A DNA stretch of 64,000 bases from Rothia sp. (in: high G+C Gram-positive bacteria) (GCA_030524105.1 JAUNHE010000005.1:124001-188000); one strand, 5' to 3'. Numbered from the stretch's first letter, positions 18,428-28,475 are shown. Translations and numbers: made by a program. Notes: a model not told the origin generated them from the sequence alone.

Positions 18428-21370
18428 GTGGCAAAACCACGCGTACACGAGATTGCAAAAGATCTTGGTATTACGTCTAAAGAAGCTGTTGCAAAGCTTC
18501 AAGAACTTGGCGAGTTCGTTAAAGGTGCCTCGTCTACCGTAGAGCCGCCCGTAGAGAAAAAACTACGGGCTGCCTTCCCCAAGGCAGCTGCAGCCCCCGC
18601 TGAGAAAAGCGGCCAGGATCAGCCGTCACAGGAGCAAAAGACTAGTAGCCCTAAGCCAGCTGCGCCCAAGCCGGTAGCAGCCAGCCCCAAGTCTGCTGCT
18701 AAACCGGCACCAAAACCGGGTCTGCCCAAGCCGGCTGCCAGTAAGAAGCCCAGTGCAGCTAAACCGGCTAAGCCAGCGGCTAAAGCCCAGAAGGACCAAG
18801 CCGCTAAACCGGCTGCTACCGCGCTAGCAGAGCAGACACCCGCTAGCCAGCCGGCAGCTAGGACCAGCGGTCCGCGGCCCGGTAACAACCCCTTCTCAAC
18901 GGCTCAGGGCATGGCCCGGCCTGAAGCGCCCAAACCTGCGGCTAAACCCGCACCCAAACCGGGTATGCCCTCACCGAAGCCCGGCCCTCGACCGGGCAAT
19001 AACCCTTTTACTTCTTCGCAAGGCATGTCCAAACGTTCAGAACGCGGTGGACGCGGTGGCGAACGGCCCGGTGGGCCGCGCCCCGCTGCGGGGCGCGGCC
19101 AGCGTCCTGGTGGGGGTGGCCCCCGCCCGGGTGGTGCCCAGGCAGGGCCCCGCCCAGCAGGTGGCCGTAACGCCCGTCCCGGTGCTGCTCAGGCAGGTTC
19201 TCGCCCGGGTGCTTCTTCGCCGGAGCGTACCAGCTCGGCGCCGCGTCCCGCTGGTGGGGCTAGCCGGCCTTCACCCAATATGATGCCTAAGATCTCCGCA
19301 GGCCCCGGTGCGCCCAGTGGCGGGCGTGGTGCTGGATCCAACGCCCCCGGTGGTGGAGGTGGCTCCCGTCGCGGTGGCGGTACCGGCGGCTTTAACCGCG
19401 GTCCGGCACGCGGCGGCCCCGGAGCTGGTCGCGGAAATGCCCAAGGTGCTTTTGGTCGCGGCGGCGGCAAACGCGGTAAAAAGTCAAAGGCCGCAAAGCG
19501 TCGGGAGCAGGAGCAGCTGCAGGCACCCAGCGTTGGCGGTGTTGTTGTTCCTCGCGGTGACGGCACCACCCCGGTACGGATGCGTCGCGGTGCCTCCATC
19601 ATGGATTTTGCAGAAAAGATTAACGCTAACCCTGCTTCCTTAATTACTATTCTTTTTCACCTGGGTGAGATGGCTACACAAACCCAGTCTCTGGACGAAG
19701 ACACCTTTGAGCTCTTAGGCGCTGAGCTAGGCTACAAGGTTCAGATTGTCTCCCCAGAGGATGAAGAACGTGAGCTTCTAGAATCCTTTGACATTGACCT
19801 TGAGGCAGAGGCTGAAGGTGAAGACGACGATGTACTGGAGGTTCGTCCGCCAGTGGTTACCGTCATGGGCCATGTGGACCACGGTAAGACCCGCCTGCTG
19901 GACGCTATCCGCAATACTAATGTTATTGAGGGTGAAGCCGGCGGGATCACCCAGCATATTGGTGCTTACCAGATTACTGCCCATGTTGAAGGGGAAGACC
20001 GTAAGATTACCTTTATTGATACCCCCGGTCACGAGGCTTTTACTGCCATGCGTGCCCGCGGTGCTAAGGTAACCGACATTGCTGTTCTGGTGGTTGCCGC
20101 AGATGATGGCGTCATGCCACAAACAGTGGAGGCTCTTAACCACGCCCAGGCAGCGGATGTTCCAATTGTGGTTGCTGTTAACAAGATTGATAAAGAAGGC
20201 GCTTCTCCGGATAAGATCCGTGGGCAGCTTGCTGAATACGGTCTGCTACCCGAAGAATACGGTGGCGACACCATGTTTGTGGATGTTTCAGCGCGTCAGG
20301 GCCTTAATATTGACGGGCTTCTGGAGGCCATCTGCCTGACTGCTGACGGGGCACTGGAGCTACGGGCTAATCCCCACAAGGAAGCCAGGGGTGTGGCTAT
20401 TGAAGCTAACCTGGATAAGGGCCGCGGTGCCGTCTCAACGGTACTGGTTCAGTCCGGTACCCTCAGCGTCGGCGCGGCCATTGTTGCCGGTGTTGCTCAC
20501 GGGCGTGTGCGGGCTATGTTTGATGAAAACGGCCACCCTGTCGACTCTGCCGGGCCTTCTCGCCCCGTGCAGGTGCTGGGTCTTTCCACGGTTCCTAGAG
20601 CTGGCGATACCTTCCTCTCTACAGCAGAGGAAAGAACAGCCCGGCAAATCGCTGAAAAACGGGAAGCTGCCGACCGTAACGCTCAGCTAGCTAAACGGCG
20701 CAAACGCGTTACTCTTGAGTCCTTTGACGCCGCTGTGGCTGAGGGCAATATGGATACGCTTAACCTCATTATTAAGGGTGACGTTTCCGGTGCTGTTGAG
20801 GCCCTGGAAGAATCCTTAACAAAGATTGATGTTGGCGGAGACGAGGTTCAGCTACGGGTTATTCACCGCGGCGTGGGTGCTATTACTCAGAACGATGTTA
20901 ACCTGGCAACCGTTGATAACGCCGTGATCATTGGCTTCAATGTTCGGCCGGCTGAAAGGGTTACTGAACTAGCCGATCGCGAGGGCGTAGAAATGAAGTT
21001 CTACTCCGTGATCTACCGCGCAATTGAAGAGATTGAGGCTGCTGTTAAGGGCATGCTCAAACCAGAGTATGAAGAAGTTGAGCTTGGCGCTGCCGAAATC
21101 CGGGAGGTCTTCCGCTCCTCTAAGTGGGGTAATATTGCTGGTTCTTTGGTCAAATCCGGTGTTATTAAGCGTAACGCTAAGGCTCGTTTGGTCAGAGATG
21201 GCAAGGTTGTCCAGGACAACCTGTCCATAGAATCGCTCCGGCGCTTTAAGGACGATGCTACCGAGGTGCGGGAAGGATACGAGTGCGGTATTGGCTTAGG
21301 ATCCTTCAATGACATCAAGGAAGGCGACATGATCGAGACCTGGGAGCTGAAAGAAAAGCCGCGGGTCTAG
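18428..21370 (+). CDS. infB: translation initiation factor IF-2
   Basis: IF2 is the GTPase that brings initiator tRNA to the ribosome. The protein is 980 residues. The N-terminal IF2N domain ([16 protein letters not shown]) is followed by a very long low-complexity region (about 60-385) rich in Pro, Ala, Lys and then Gly/Arg. A second IF2N module and the G domain come next, with G1 GHVDHGKT (481-488), [11 protein letters not shown] and NKID, then domains II-IV. The unit RPGNNPF..xQGM occurs twice in the linker. The start is the GTG at 18428, preceded by AGGAG; a longer frame from the GTG at 18407 begins inside the hairpin loop and is rejected because IF2 of relatives starts MAKxRVxEIAK. Confidence 0.97.
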   Translation: MAKPRVHEIAKDLGITSKEAVAKLQELGEFVKGASSTVEPPVEKKLRAAFPKAAAAPAEKSGQDQPSQEQKTSSPKPAAPKPVAASPKSAAKPAPKPGLPKPAASKKPSAAKPAKPAAKAQKDQAAKPAATALAEQTPASQPAARTSGPRPGNNPFSTAQGMARPEAPKPAAKPAPKPGMPSPKPGPRPGNNPFTSSQGMSKRSERGGRGGERPGGPRPAAGRGQRPGGGGPRPGGAQAGPRPAGGRNARPGAAQAGSRPGASSPERTSSAPRPAGGASRPSPNMMPKISAGPGAPSGGRGAGSNAPGGGGGSRRGGGTGGFNRGPARGGPGAGRGNAQGAFGRGGGKRGKKSKAAKRREQEQLQAPSVGGVVVPRGDGTTPVRMRRGASIMDFAEKINANPASLITILFHLGEMATQTQSLDEDTFELLGAELGYKVQIVSPEDEERELLESFDIDLEAEAEGEDDDVLEVRPPVVTVMGHVDHGKTRLLDAIRNTNVIEGEAGGITQHIGAYQITAHVEGEDRKITFIDTPGHEAFTAMRARGAKVTDIAVLVVAADDGVMPQTVEALNHAQAADVPIVVAVNKIDKEGASPDKIRGQLAEYGLLPEEYGGDTMFVDVSARQGLNIDGLLEAICLTADGALELRANPHKEARGVAIEANLDKGRGAVSTVLVQSGTLSVGAAIVAGVAHGRVRAMFDENGHPVDSAGPSRPVQVLGLSTVPRAGDTFLSTAEERTARQIAEKREAADRNAQLAKRRKRVTLESFDAAVAEGNMDTLNLIIKGDVSGAVEALEESLTKIDVGGDEVQLRVIHRGVGAITQNDVNLATVDNAVIIGFNVRPAERVTELADREGVEMKFYSVIYRAIEEIEAAVKGMLKPEYEEVELGAAEIREVFRSSKWGNIAGSLVKSGVIKRNAKARLVRDGKVVQDNLSIESLRRFKDDATEVREGYECGIGLGSFNDIKEGDMIETWELKEKPRV

Positions 21371-21397
21371 GCCCGGTATCCAAGGCTAGGCCGGCAG

Positions 21398-21441
21398 CGC
21401 AGGGAGCGGGTTAGTTCTAAGGAGCTGGCCCGCTCCCTGCG
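21398..21441 (+). terminator. stem-loop between infB and rbfA
   Basis: The arms 21398-21410 and 21429-21441 pair over 13 GC-rich bp with an 18-nt loop, 27 bp after the infB stop. No U-run follows (GATTATAAAG), so it may be a weak terminator or an mRNA 3'-end stabiliser within the operon. Confidence 0.6.
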
Positions 21442-21496
21442 GATTATAAAGAGTTAAAATAGCTAGCAGAATAGTTGAGAGGGAAAGGACTTAGTC

Positions 21497-21946
21497 ATGG
21501 CTGATGCAGCGCGGGCAAGCCGCCTGGCAGACCGAATTAAAGTGATTGTTGCCCAGGCTCTTGAACGTCGGGTCAAGGATCCGCGACTAGGCTTTGTGAC
21601 CATCACCGACGCTAAGGTCAGCAGGGATTTACAGCATGCCACTATTTATTACACCGTCTACGGAACGGTGGAAGAACAGGTCTCTAGCAAGGCAGCCCTG
21701 GAATCGGCCAAGGGCATGCTTCGGTCAGAGGTAGGCAAAAACATTAGCGCCAGGTTAACACCCAGCTTAACCTTTGTTGCCGATGAGGTTCCGGTGACTG
21801 CCACCCATATTGAAGACCTGGTCCAGCAGGCTCGTTCTCGGGATGAAGATCTGGCCCAGGCTGCCCAGGCTGCCAGCTATGCCGGGGAGGCTGACCCTTA
21901 TAAACGTCCTGCGCAGGAGGACCAAACCGAGCCGGAAGAAGACTGA
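21497..21946 (+). CDS. rbfA: ribosome-binding factor A
   Basis: RbfA is a KH-fold factor for 16S rRNA 5'-end maturation and cold adaptation. The 149-residue protein has the N-terminal RADRIKVIVAQAL-like segment, the conserved DPRLGFVTITDAKVSRDL and the later LTPSLTFVAD strand. An acidic C-terminal tail (QEDQTEPEED) follows. It lies between infB and truB, 5 bp before truB. Confidence 0.95.
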   Translation: MADAARASRLADRIKVIVAQALERRVKDPRLGFVTITDAKVSRDLQHATIYYTVYGTVEEQVSSKAALESAKGMLRSEVGKNISARLTPSLTFVADEVPVTATHIEDLVQQARSRDEDLAQAAQAASYAGEADPYKRPAQEDQTEPEED

Positions 21947-21951
21947 ACCCA

Positions 21952-22917
21952 GTGGCAAAAAGAGAGCATAAAGGCCCCTCCGGTCTGCTGCTGCTAGATA
22001 AACCGGCGGGCATGACTAGCCACGATCTGGTCTCTCGGGTGCGTAGGCTGGCCCAGAGCCCCAAGGTTGGCCATGCCGGGACCCTGGATCCGGACGCTAC
22101 CGGCCTGCTTATTCTTGGACTTGGTAAGGCTACCAGGCTGCTGACCTGGCTGGTTGGCCAGCCCAAAACCTATACCGCCACCATACGTCTGGGGATGGCA
22201 ACCAATACGGATGACGCCGCTGGGCAGCCCTTATCCTGGGCTGATCCGCTGCGCCTAGCAGCGCTTGGCCAAGAGCAGATTGAGCAGCAGGTGGCGGCAC
22301 TGACCGGAGATATTATGCAGGTACCCTCTTCGGTTTCTGCCATTAAAGTTGCTGGGGTCCGCTCTTATGCCCGTGTCCGTCAGGGGCAGGAGGTAAAGCT
22401 AGCGGCTCGGCCAGTAAGAGTAAGTGAGTTTAGAGTTTCTGCCTACCGGGAAGTTATTGACCCTACCGGGCCTAGGCTTCTTGAACTGGATGCCCTTATT
22501 TCTTGTTCTTCAGGAACCTATGTGCGGGCCTTGGCCCGGGATCTGGGCCAGGCCCTCCAGGTAGGCGCCCACCTGAGCAGCTTGCGCAGGATAAAGATTG
22601 GGCAGCGGCTGGTCACAGATGCCTGGAGTCTGGATGAGCTGGCTGAGCAGGAGCAGCTACCCCTGCAGCCCCTGGAAGAGGCTGCCAAAGAACTCTTTGC
22701 CAGTAGGCAGCTCAGCGCCCGTCAGGCCACTGATCTTTCCTTTGGACGGCCTATTCCAGCTGAAGATGGCCCCGACCAGTCCGGTCCGGTGGCTGGATTT
22801 GCCCCCAATGGCAGCTTGGTTGCTCTCTTAGAGCGGAAAAACCGTTCTGGCCAGTTACTGTATGCGCCGTCGCTGGTTTTTGAAGCCGGCCAGACCTTTG
22901 AGGAGTTAGGGTGCTAG
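21952..22917 (+). CDS. truB: tRNA pseudouridine-55 synthase
   Basis: TruB makes pseudouridine 55 in the T-loop of tRNAs. The 321-residue protein has the catalytic motif GHAGTLDPDATGLL with Asp46, the N-terminal GLLLLDKPAGMTSHD and the Y/SSGTYVRALARDLG segment. The C-terminal part (240-320) is an actinobacterial extension resembling a PUA-like domain. The start is GTG. Its last codons overlap the start of the next gene by 7 bp. Confidence 0.95.
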   Translation: MAKREHKGPSGLLLLDKPAGMTSHDLVSRVRRLAQSPKVGHAGTLDPDATGLLILGLGKATRLLTWLVGQPKTYTATIRLGMATNTDDAAGQPLSWADPLRLAALGQEQIEQQVAALTGDIMQVPSSVSAIKVAGVRSYARVRQGQEVKLAARPVRVSEFRVSAYREVIDPTGPRLLELDALISCSSGTYVRALARDLGQALQVGAHLSSLRRIKIGQRLVTDAWSLDELAEQEQLPLQPLEEAAKELFASRQLSARQATDLSFGRPIPAEDGPDQSGPVAGFAPNGSLVALLERKNRSGQLLYAPSLVFEAGQTFEELGC

Positions 22918-23282
22918 CCGGTTACGACTATTGGTTTTGGATAACCTGCCTCTTAGGGGGGCTGTCCTTTGTGATCTGCTTGGGGCAGTTTATACGGGGG
23001 AGGGCCCCGGATGACTACTCGCAGGGTTCTGTGATTGTTTTGCAGGGCTGGCTCTTTATTTACTGTCTGGGATCTATTATTATGCAACTGCTAACGCCGG
23101 GTCCCAGCGGCGACTGGCTGGAATACTACGGCTACTTGCTGACTGCCATGATTATTCCGGCCGGTGCCTTTACCTGGTCTTTATCGGAGCGTTCCCGGTG
23201 GAGTACCCTGGTGCTTGCAGCCGTAGGTCCAGTGCTGATCGTTATGGTTCAGCGTATGAATATGCTCTGGTATTACTATTAA
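22911..23282 (+). CDS. small membrane protein, unknown function
   Basis: This 123-residue protein has four hydrophobic segments (about 8-27, 43-62, 72-92 and 100-118) and few charges. Its GTG start overlaps the end of truB, and the next membrane gene follows after 13 bp. The three are likely translated together. No family is recognised. The coding case rests on overlap, hydrophobic pattern and codon use like its neighbours. Confidence 0.65.
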   Translation: MLAGYDYWFWITCLLGGLSFVICLGQFIRGRAPDDYSQGSVIVLQGWLFIYCLGSIIMQLLTPGPSGDWLEYYGYLLTAMIIPAGAFTWSLSERSRWSTLVLAAVGPVLIVMVQRMNMLWYYY

Positions 23283-23295
23283 GAAAGCGAAGGTC

Positions 23296-23736
23296 ATGTC
23301 CAGTCCGTCACCCAGAAAAAATGGTGGTTTTGGCCGTATTCTGATTTTAATCTACTGGGTTTTTTCCCTGTCTGCCGGTGCCAGGGCTGCCTATCAGTTG
23401 ATCCGTAAATTTGATCAAGCACCCTTATCCATTAGTCTTTCGGTGCTTTCGGCGCTTATTTATATTGTGGCCACTATTTTTTTGGCTAAAAGGGATGCCC
23501 TCTCCTGGAAGATCGCTAGGGCGGCCCTGATGGTTGAGCTAGTGGGCGTACTCGGCGTTGGTTTCTTCTCTTATCTGCGTCCAGATCTGTTTGCTTTAGC
23601 TTCAGTCTGGTCACATTTTGGGCAGGGCTACGGTTTTATTCCCCTACTTTTGCCCTGTATTGGCTTGTGGTGGTTGCATCGAACCAGGCTGGCTTCCCTG
23701 CAGGCAGAAGAGCCAGCAGACAGCCGCTGTGCCTAA
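23296..23736 (+). CDS. conserved actinobacterial membrane protein
   Basis: The 146-residue membrane protein has four predicted helices and conserved-looking segments SLSAGARAAYQLIRKFDQAP and ASVWSHFGQGYGF. Proteins of this appearance lie beside truB/ribF or similar genes in many actinobacteria; no function is known to me. It is preceded by GAAAGCGAAGG and lies in the truB-ribF interval, probably in the same transcript. Confidence 0.75.
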   Translation: MSSPSPRKNGGFGRILILIYWVFSLSAGARAAYQLIRKFDQAPLSISLSVLSALIYIVATIFLAKRDALSWKIARAALMVELVGVLGVGFFSYLRPDLFALASVWSHFGQGYGFIPLLLPCIGLWWLHRTRLASLQAEEPADSRCA

Positions 23737-23793
23737 GGTATACCCTGGGTCGTTTAAGGCTTAATATGGGAGAGAGCCTGCAAAAGGAGAGAC

Positions 23794-24759
23794 GTGGAAC
23801 TGTACCGAAATCTCAGTGACATTCCGGCTGATTTTGGCCCGTCCGTGGTGACTATTGGTAACTTTGACGGTGTTCACACCGGTCATACAGCTGTTTTGAC
23901 TAAAGTTGTAGACATAGCCCAGAAGCAGCGGCTGACTTCTGTGGTCGTTTCTTTTGACCCTCACCCGGTTCAGGTGCACCGGCCTGAACTGCAGCTGCGT
24001 CAGATTATGGGCCAGCAGGACCGCCAGCATTGTATAGCGCAGCTGGGCATTCAATCTTATCTCCTGCTGAACTACACCCTGGAGTTTGCCCAGCAGTCCG
24101 CCAGGGATTTTGTGAGGTCAACTTTTGTTGAGGCCTTAGCAGCCCAGTATGTGGTTATTGGCGAGGACGTCCATTTTGGGCGCAACAATGCCGGAAATCT
24201 AGCAACCATGCAGGACTTAGGGGCCCAGTATGGCTTTGAGGTGGTAACGGTCGAGGACCTGCTAGCCGATGACCAGCAGCGGACTTCTTCTACCATGATT
24301 CGGCACTTGCTCAGCCAGGGGCAGGTAGAAGAGGCCGCCCTCCTCTTGGGCAGGCCACACCGGATGTCTGGTGAGATCGTGCATGGTTCGGCTCGAGGTA
24401 GGGAGCTAGGTTTCCCGACCGCTAATCTAGCCGCAGATGCTGCCGGCTTTATCCCAGCTGACGGTGTTTACGCCGGCTGGTTACTTGACCAAGACCAGCA
24501 GCGTCACCCGGTAGCGATCTCTGTGGGCACTAACCCAACCTTTGAAGGGGTGAGCCAACGGCAGGTAGAGGCCCATGTGATTGGCCGGCCGCAGGAGCCG
24601 GTAGAGAACTTTAACCTTTATGGGCAGCAGGTGCTGCTGGAATTTACGCAGCATCTGCGTCCCATGGTGGCCTACACCGGTGTCCAGGCTCTGATTGAGC
24701 AGATGGGTAGGGATGTGCTGGATGCCCAGCAGGCTTTAGGGGTTCACATTTCTTCGTGA
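23794..24759 (+). CDS. ribF: bifunctional riboflavin kinase / FMN adenylyltransferase
   Basis: RibF makes FMN and FAD from riboflavin. The N-terminal nucleotidyltransferase domain has GNFDGVHTGH; the C-terminal kinase domain starts at about residue 185 with GSARGRELGFPTANL and has the PADGVYAGW segment. The length, 321, is typical. It starts with GTG after AAAGGAGAG. The 3' end overlaps the convergent aldo/keto reductase gene by 16 bp. Confidence 0.96.
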   Translation: MELYRNLSDIPADFGPSVVTIGNFDGVHTGHTAVLTKVVDIAQKQRLTSVVVSFDPHPVQVHRPELQLRQIMGQQDRQHCIAQLGIQSYLLLNYTLEFAQQSARDFVRSTFVEALAAQYVVIGEDVHFGRNNAGNLATMQDLGAQYGFEVVTVEDLLADDQQRTSSTMIRHLLSQGQVEEAALLLGRPHRMSGEIVHGSARGRELGFPTANLAADAAGFIPADGVYAGWLLDQDQQRHPVAISVGTNPTFEGVSQRQVEAHVIGRPQEPVENFNLYGQQVLLEFTQHLRPMVAYTGVQALIEQMGRDVLDAQQALGVHISS

Positions 24760-25571
24760 TAGTTGGGGTCAAAACCAAAACCTGATTTTTTGCGGTCCAG
24801 CTGATCCAGTAGCTGCATCTGATCGGGGTCTAGCTCCCAGGTAAAGACATCCAGGTTGTGTTTGACTCTTTCTAGTTGAGAGCTCTTAGGGATAGGCAAA
24901 AGCTGCTGCTGCACGTGCCAGCGCAGGATAACTTGGGCAGCTGTTCTGCCTATTTCTTGAGCTAGGTCTGCTACTGTCTCATTTTTGAGCAGGTCGGTTT
25001 TTCGGCCCAGAGGAGCCCAGCACTGGCTAATAATGGCCTGGTTAGCGTTGTAGTCCTGAATATCTTTTTGCTGGTGGTAGGGGTTAAGTTCTAGCTGATT
25101 GACTACCGGGGTGTGGCCGGTTTCTTCAATCAACAGGTCAATATGGTGGGGTAGGAAGTTAGAGACCCCAATAGATTTTGTTAATCCCTCTTCCTGGGCT
25201 TGGATGAGTCCCTGCCAGGTTTCTAGGTAGCGGTTTTGGCTGGGGTTTGGCCAGTGTATAAGGACCAGATCCAAATAATCTAGCTGCATCCGCTGCAGGG
25301 AGGATTTAATAGAGGCGATAGCTTGCTCTGTGCCGTGGTCAGCCCCGGGCACCTTGCTGGTGACAAAGATATCTTGCCGCTTCAGGCCGCAACGGTTGAC
25401 TGCCCTGCCAACTGCGTCTTCGTTTTCATAGCGGACAGCAGTGTCGATGAGTCTGTATCCGGCCCGGATAGCTTCGGCGATGATTGCCTCACCTTGAGAT
25501 CCGCTGAGGCCGTAGGTACCTAAACCAAGGGGCGGAATGGGGTTGCTATCGCGCATAATGTGGTCTTGCAT
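24744..25571 (-). CDS. aldo/keto reductase
   Basis: This NADPH-dependent oxidoreductase is of the AKR5-like group (2,5-diketo-D-gluconate reductase type). The 275-residue protein has the full catalytic tetrad Asp43, Tyr48, Lys73, His106 (LIDTAVRYEN, TSKVPG, LIHWPNP), the SIGVSNF motif and the C-terminal IPKSSQLERVKHNL for NADPH binding. The carbonyl substrate cannot be deduced. The gene lies 19 bp downstream of mtnN on the minus strand and may be the last gene of the luxS-mtnN transcript. Confidence 0.9.
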   Translation of the reverse strand: MQDHIMRDSNPIPPLGLGTYGLSGSQGEAIIAEAIRAGYRLIDTAVRYENEDAVGRAVNRCGLKRQDIFVTSKVPGADHGTEQAIASIKSSLQRMQLDYLDLVLIHWPNPSQNRYLETWQGLIQAQEEGLTKSIGVSNFLPHHIDLLIEETGHTPVVNQLELNPYHQQKDIQDYNANQAIISQCWAPLGRKTDLLKNETVADLAQEIGRTAAQVILRWHVQQQLLPIPKSSQLERVKHNLDVFTWELDPDQMQLLDQLDRKKSGFGFDPNYHEEM

Positions 25572-25590
25572 GGGGTTTCTCGCTTTATTG

Positions 25591-26349
25591 CTAGTGGGTT
25601 GGGTTTGAGCCAGCTTGCTCTAGGATGGCCAGGGCTAGCTGGGCTGATCGGGGGGCTACAATATCGGCTTCGAGGTGGAAGTCCTGGTCGGCGCTGGGCC
25701 CGCAGAGATCGGAAATGCCGCGAACGGCAATAAAAGGTAGCGCATAATTGTGGCAAACCTGGGCTATGGCCGTGGTTTCCATATCGGTGGAAAGGGCCTG
25801 GGGAAAGAGTTGGCGTGTTTGGGCTACGTTGTGGGCGGTCACAAAGGAGCTGCCGGCCAGCATCCTACCTATATGGATTTTTCCTGGCCCGCTGTAGTCT
25901 GCTGCCAGTTGGCTGGCAATATTCAGTAACCGGGGATCAGCCTGGTAGGATTCGGGCATGCCGGGCACCTGCCCATAGGCGTAACCAAAAGCGGTTGCGT
26001 CTGAGTCGGTGTAGCTGTAGCTACTGCCGAGAACCAGGTCTCCCACACAAATATCAGACCTGAGCCCGCCAGCTGTACCGGCACTGATCACTAGACTAGC
26101 CTGCGGCACCAGGCTAAGGGCTGTTGCGCTTGCTGCGGCTGCGTTAGCTATGCCGATAGCGGATTCGACCAGCAGGATCTCTTGCCTTGGCCGGTCGATG
26201 GGGTAGCTGAGGGGGGTAAAACTGGCCTTACCCAGCTTGAGTGTTTCTGCCTCAGTCCGCGCTAGCTGACGGAAGGGGGCTGCTTCTAGGCCCATAGCCA
26301 CCTGAATGATGGCTGCCTGGGGGTCGATTTTAAGCTGCCTGCTGATCAA
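25591..26349 (-). CDS. mtnN: 5'-methylthioadenosine/S-adenosylhomocysteine nucleosidase
   Basis: This nucleosidase cleaves adenine from S-adenosylhomocysteine and methylthioadenosine. With LuxS it recycles SAM by-products and yields the AI-2 precursor. The phosphorylase fold shows SAGTAGGL near residue 93, the substrate motif STDMETTAIAQV and the catalytic aspartate in RGISDLCG. The start is placed at a TTG that overlaps the luxS stop (TTGA), with GGAAGAGG 7 nt upstream; a GTG at 26367 would add six residues but has no ribosome-binding site. Length 252, slightly more than the usual 230. Coupled to luxS. Confidence 0.9.
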   Translation of the reverse strand: MISRQLKIDPQAAIIQVAMGLEAAPFRQLARTEAETLKLGKASFTPLSYPIDRPRQEILLVESAIGIANAAAASATALSLVPQASLVISAGTAGGLRSDICVGDLVLGSSYSYTDSDATAFGYAYGQVPGMPESYQADPRLLNIASQLAADYSGPGKIHIGRMLAGSSFVTAHNVAQTRQLFPQALSTDMETTAIAQVCHNYALPFIAVRGISDLCGPSADQDFHLEADIVAPRSAQLALAILEQAGSNPTH

Positions 26350-26813
26350 GCCATGACCTCTTCCCACTCTGCCCGGGCGGCCAGGAAACGACGAACGGCC
26401 TTTTGGGCTAGTTCTAGGCTATGGTTTTCTCCCCAGCCGCACTGGATTTTGTTGGCAGCAGGTACTTGGGTTGCCTCCAGCAGATCCTGCATTGTTGCTT
26501 GGAGGATAGGTAGAAAGTCTGCTAGTTCTAGGTTGCGGGTGAGTGCGTAGAAGCCGGTTTGGCAGCCCATGGGAGAGAAGTCAATGAGGTCTTGGGTATG
26601 GTTGCGCATATGGTGGGCGGTGAGGTGTTCTATAGAATGGACCGCTTTCATTGCTAGATGTTCTTTATTGGGTTGTGTAAAACGGATGTCGTATTTGATG
26701 AGATCAACCCCGTCTGCTATGGGGGTTCGTCCTGCTAGCCGAACGTAGGGAGCCGCTACGGCAGTGTGATCTAGGTCAAAGGATTCAACGTTGGTCTTTT
26801 CTGTATTAGGCAT
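26346..26813 (-). CDS. luxS: S-ribosylhomocysteine lyase (AI-2 synthase)
   Basis: LuxS splits S-ribosylhomocysteine to homocysteine and DPD, the precursor of autoinducer-2. The 155-residue protein has the metal ligands His59 and His63 (HSIEH, with Glu62) and Cys125 (CGWGENHSLELA), and the catalytic Cys84 in MGCQTGFY. The start is at 26813, where AAGGAAAG lies 9 nt upstream; the longer frame to 26984 is not family-like. First gene of luxS-mtnN(-aldo/keto reductase). Divergent from the permease gene. Confidence 0.95.
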   Translation of the reverse strand: MPNTEKTNVESFDLDHTAVAAPYVRLAGRTPIADGVDLIKYDIRFTQPNKEHLAMKAVHSIEHLTAHHMRNHTQDLIDFSPMGCQTGFYALTRNLELADFLPILQATMQDLLEATQVPAANKIQCGWGENHSLELAQKAVRRFLAARAEWEEVMA

Positions 26814-27033
26814 GTTTCTATTCTTTCCTTTTTGTTGGCAAAGTTCTATTTCTTGCTGCTCGATGTAACAGTGACTTGAGTAGGGTAGGGGCCTGCCCCC
26901 TTGAGCTGGGGTGGCTAGCGCCCGCCTGGAGTACACATAATGGGACAGCATTAGGTTTTTTGGGCAGGAACAAGAACAATACATTACGTAAAATATTACT
27001 TTTTACCCTGTCCACGCCAAGGAGAGAAGTCTC

Positions 27034-28419
27034 ATGTTTGAGCAGTCAGGCCAGCAGAGTCCTGTCCCAGCAGCTAGTTTGCGCCGCGGCCTGTCCCTGC
27101 GGCACATCCTTTTTATTGCCCTTGGCTCGGCAATAGGCACCGGCCTTTTTTACGGATCGGCTAGTGCTATTTCCTTTGCCGGGCCCAGCGTTATTTTGGC
27201 CTACCTCCTTGGTGGGGCAGCGGTTTTTATGGTCATGCGGGCTATGGGAGAAATGGCCCTGGCTCATCCGGTATCGGGAGCTTTTTCGGAGTATGCCACG
27301 CGTTATTTAGGCCGCTGGGCTGGCTTTGTTACCGGCTGGACCTATGCCTTTGAAATGGCTTTGGTTGCTATTGCAGACTGCACAGCTTTTGCTATTTATA
27401 TGAAACTTTGGTTTCCCAGTACGCCGGCCTGGGTGTGGATAGCTTCGGTTATTTTGCTGATTATGGTTATTAACCTGGTTCAGGTTAAGGCTTTTGGTGA
27501 GAGCGAATTTTGGTTTACCGCCATCAAGGTCGCTGCTATTGTGGCCATGATTGTGGGTGGGATCCTGCTGATGATCTTTGGGGTGCAGCTGCATTCAGAT
27601 GTTCCAGCTAGCCCAGCCAACCTGTGGAACCAAGGCGGTTTTTTTGCGCATGGCTTGACCGGGTTTCTGGCCTGCTTTACCGTGGTGATGTTTGCCTTTG
27701 GCGGTATAGAGACCATTGGTGTTGCCGCAGGAGAGGCCGAAAACCCTAGTCAATCTATACCCAAGGCCGTTAACACCACTCCGGTTCGAATTCTTCTTTT
27801 TTATGTGCTGACCCTGACGGTTATTATGTCCCTCTACCCTTGGAGTGATATAGACGGGCAGGCCTCACCTTTTGTGCAAATTTTTGAGGGTTTGGGTATT
27901 AGCTGGGCAGCAGATCTGCTCAATTTTGTGGTGATCACCGCCGCTGTATCCGCCATTAACGCTGATGTCTACGGTGCTGGTCGTATGCTCTACGGTCTTT
28001 CTACCCGAGGGCTGGCGCCACGTTCCTTTGGGGCTGTGGCTAAAAATGGAACTCCCTACATGACCGTAGTCTGCATGGGTTTGGTGATGGTGCTGGGGGT
28101 CCTGGCCAATCACTTTTTTGAAAATGCCTTTTTGGTTGTGGCCTCGCTGGCTACTTTTGCTACGGTCATGGTCTGGATTATGATTCTTATCTCTCACCTT
28201 GCCTTTAAAAGAGAGCTGGCTCGAAGCGGCGCTAGCAGCCAGTTTCCTAGTCCCGGCTGGCCGCTAGCTTCTTGGGCGGCTCTGGCCTTTATGCTGGCTG
28301 TCCTGGTGCTTTTTGCCTTCTTTCCGGATACTCGCCTAGCCCTGATCGTGGGAGTCATTTGGTCTGCCCTGCTTTTTCTTATTTACCGGCTTTCTGTTCG
28401 GCAAGAAAAACAGGCCTGA
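27034..28419 (+). CDS. APC-family amino-acid permease
   Basis: This 461-residue amino-acid:proton symporter has 12 hydrophobic segments. The family marker GSAIGTGLFYGSASAI in helix 1 and GIETIGVAAGEAENP in helix 6 identify the amino-acid transporter (AAT) group that includes AnsP, GabP, ProY and AroP. The substrate cannot be fixed. CAAGGAGAG precedes the ATG. Monocistronic; a 6-bp AGGTTG/CAACCT hairpin just after the stop may be its terminator. Confidence 0.9.
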   Translation: MFEQSGQQSPVPAASLRRGLSLRHILFIALGSAIGTGLFYGSASAISFAGPSVILAYLLGGAAVFMVMRAMGEMALAHPVSGAFSEYATRYLGRWAGFVTGWTYAFEMALVAIADCTAFAIYMKLWFPSTPAWVWIASVILLIMVINLVQVKAFGESEFWFTAIKVAAIVAMIVGGILLMIFGVQLHSDVPASPANLWNQGGFFAHGLTGFLACFTVVMFAFGGIETIGVAAGEAENPSQSIPKAVNTTPVRILLFYVLTLTVIMSLYPWSDIDGQASPFVQIFEGLGISWAADLLNFVVITAAVSAINADVYGAGRMLYGLSTRGLAPRSFGAVAKNGTPYMTVVCMGLVMVLGVLANHFFENAFLVVASLATFATVMVWIMILISHLAFKRELARSGASSQFPSPGWPLASWAALAFMLAVLVLFAFFPDTRLALIVGVIWSALLFLIYRLSVRQEKQA

Positions 28420-28475
28420 CATTTTAAAGAGGTTGTCATCCTTTGTTCAACCTAAAGTTTGGGGTAGTGTGGTGA

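Noticed and set aside
18619-19643. Several open frames in and opposite the infB linker
   Set aside because: Low-complexity GC-rich repeats of the IF2 linker produce long stop-free shadows in other frames; none resembles a protein family.
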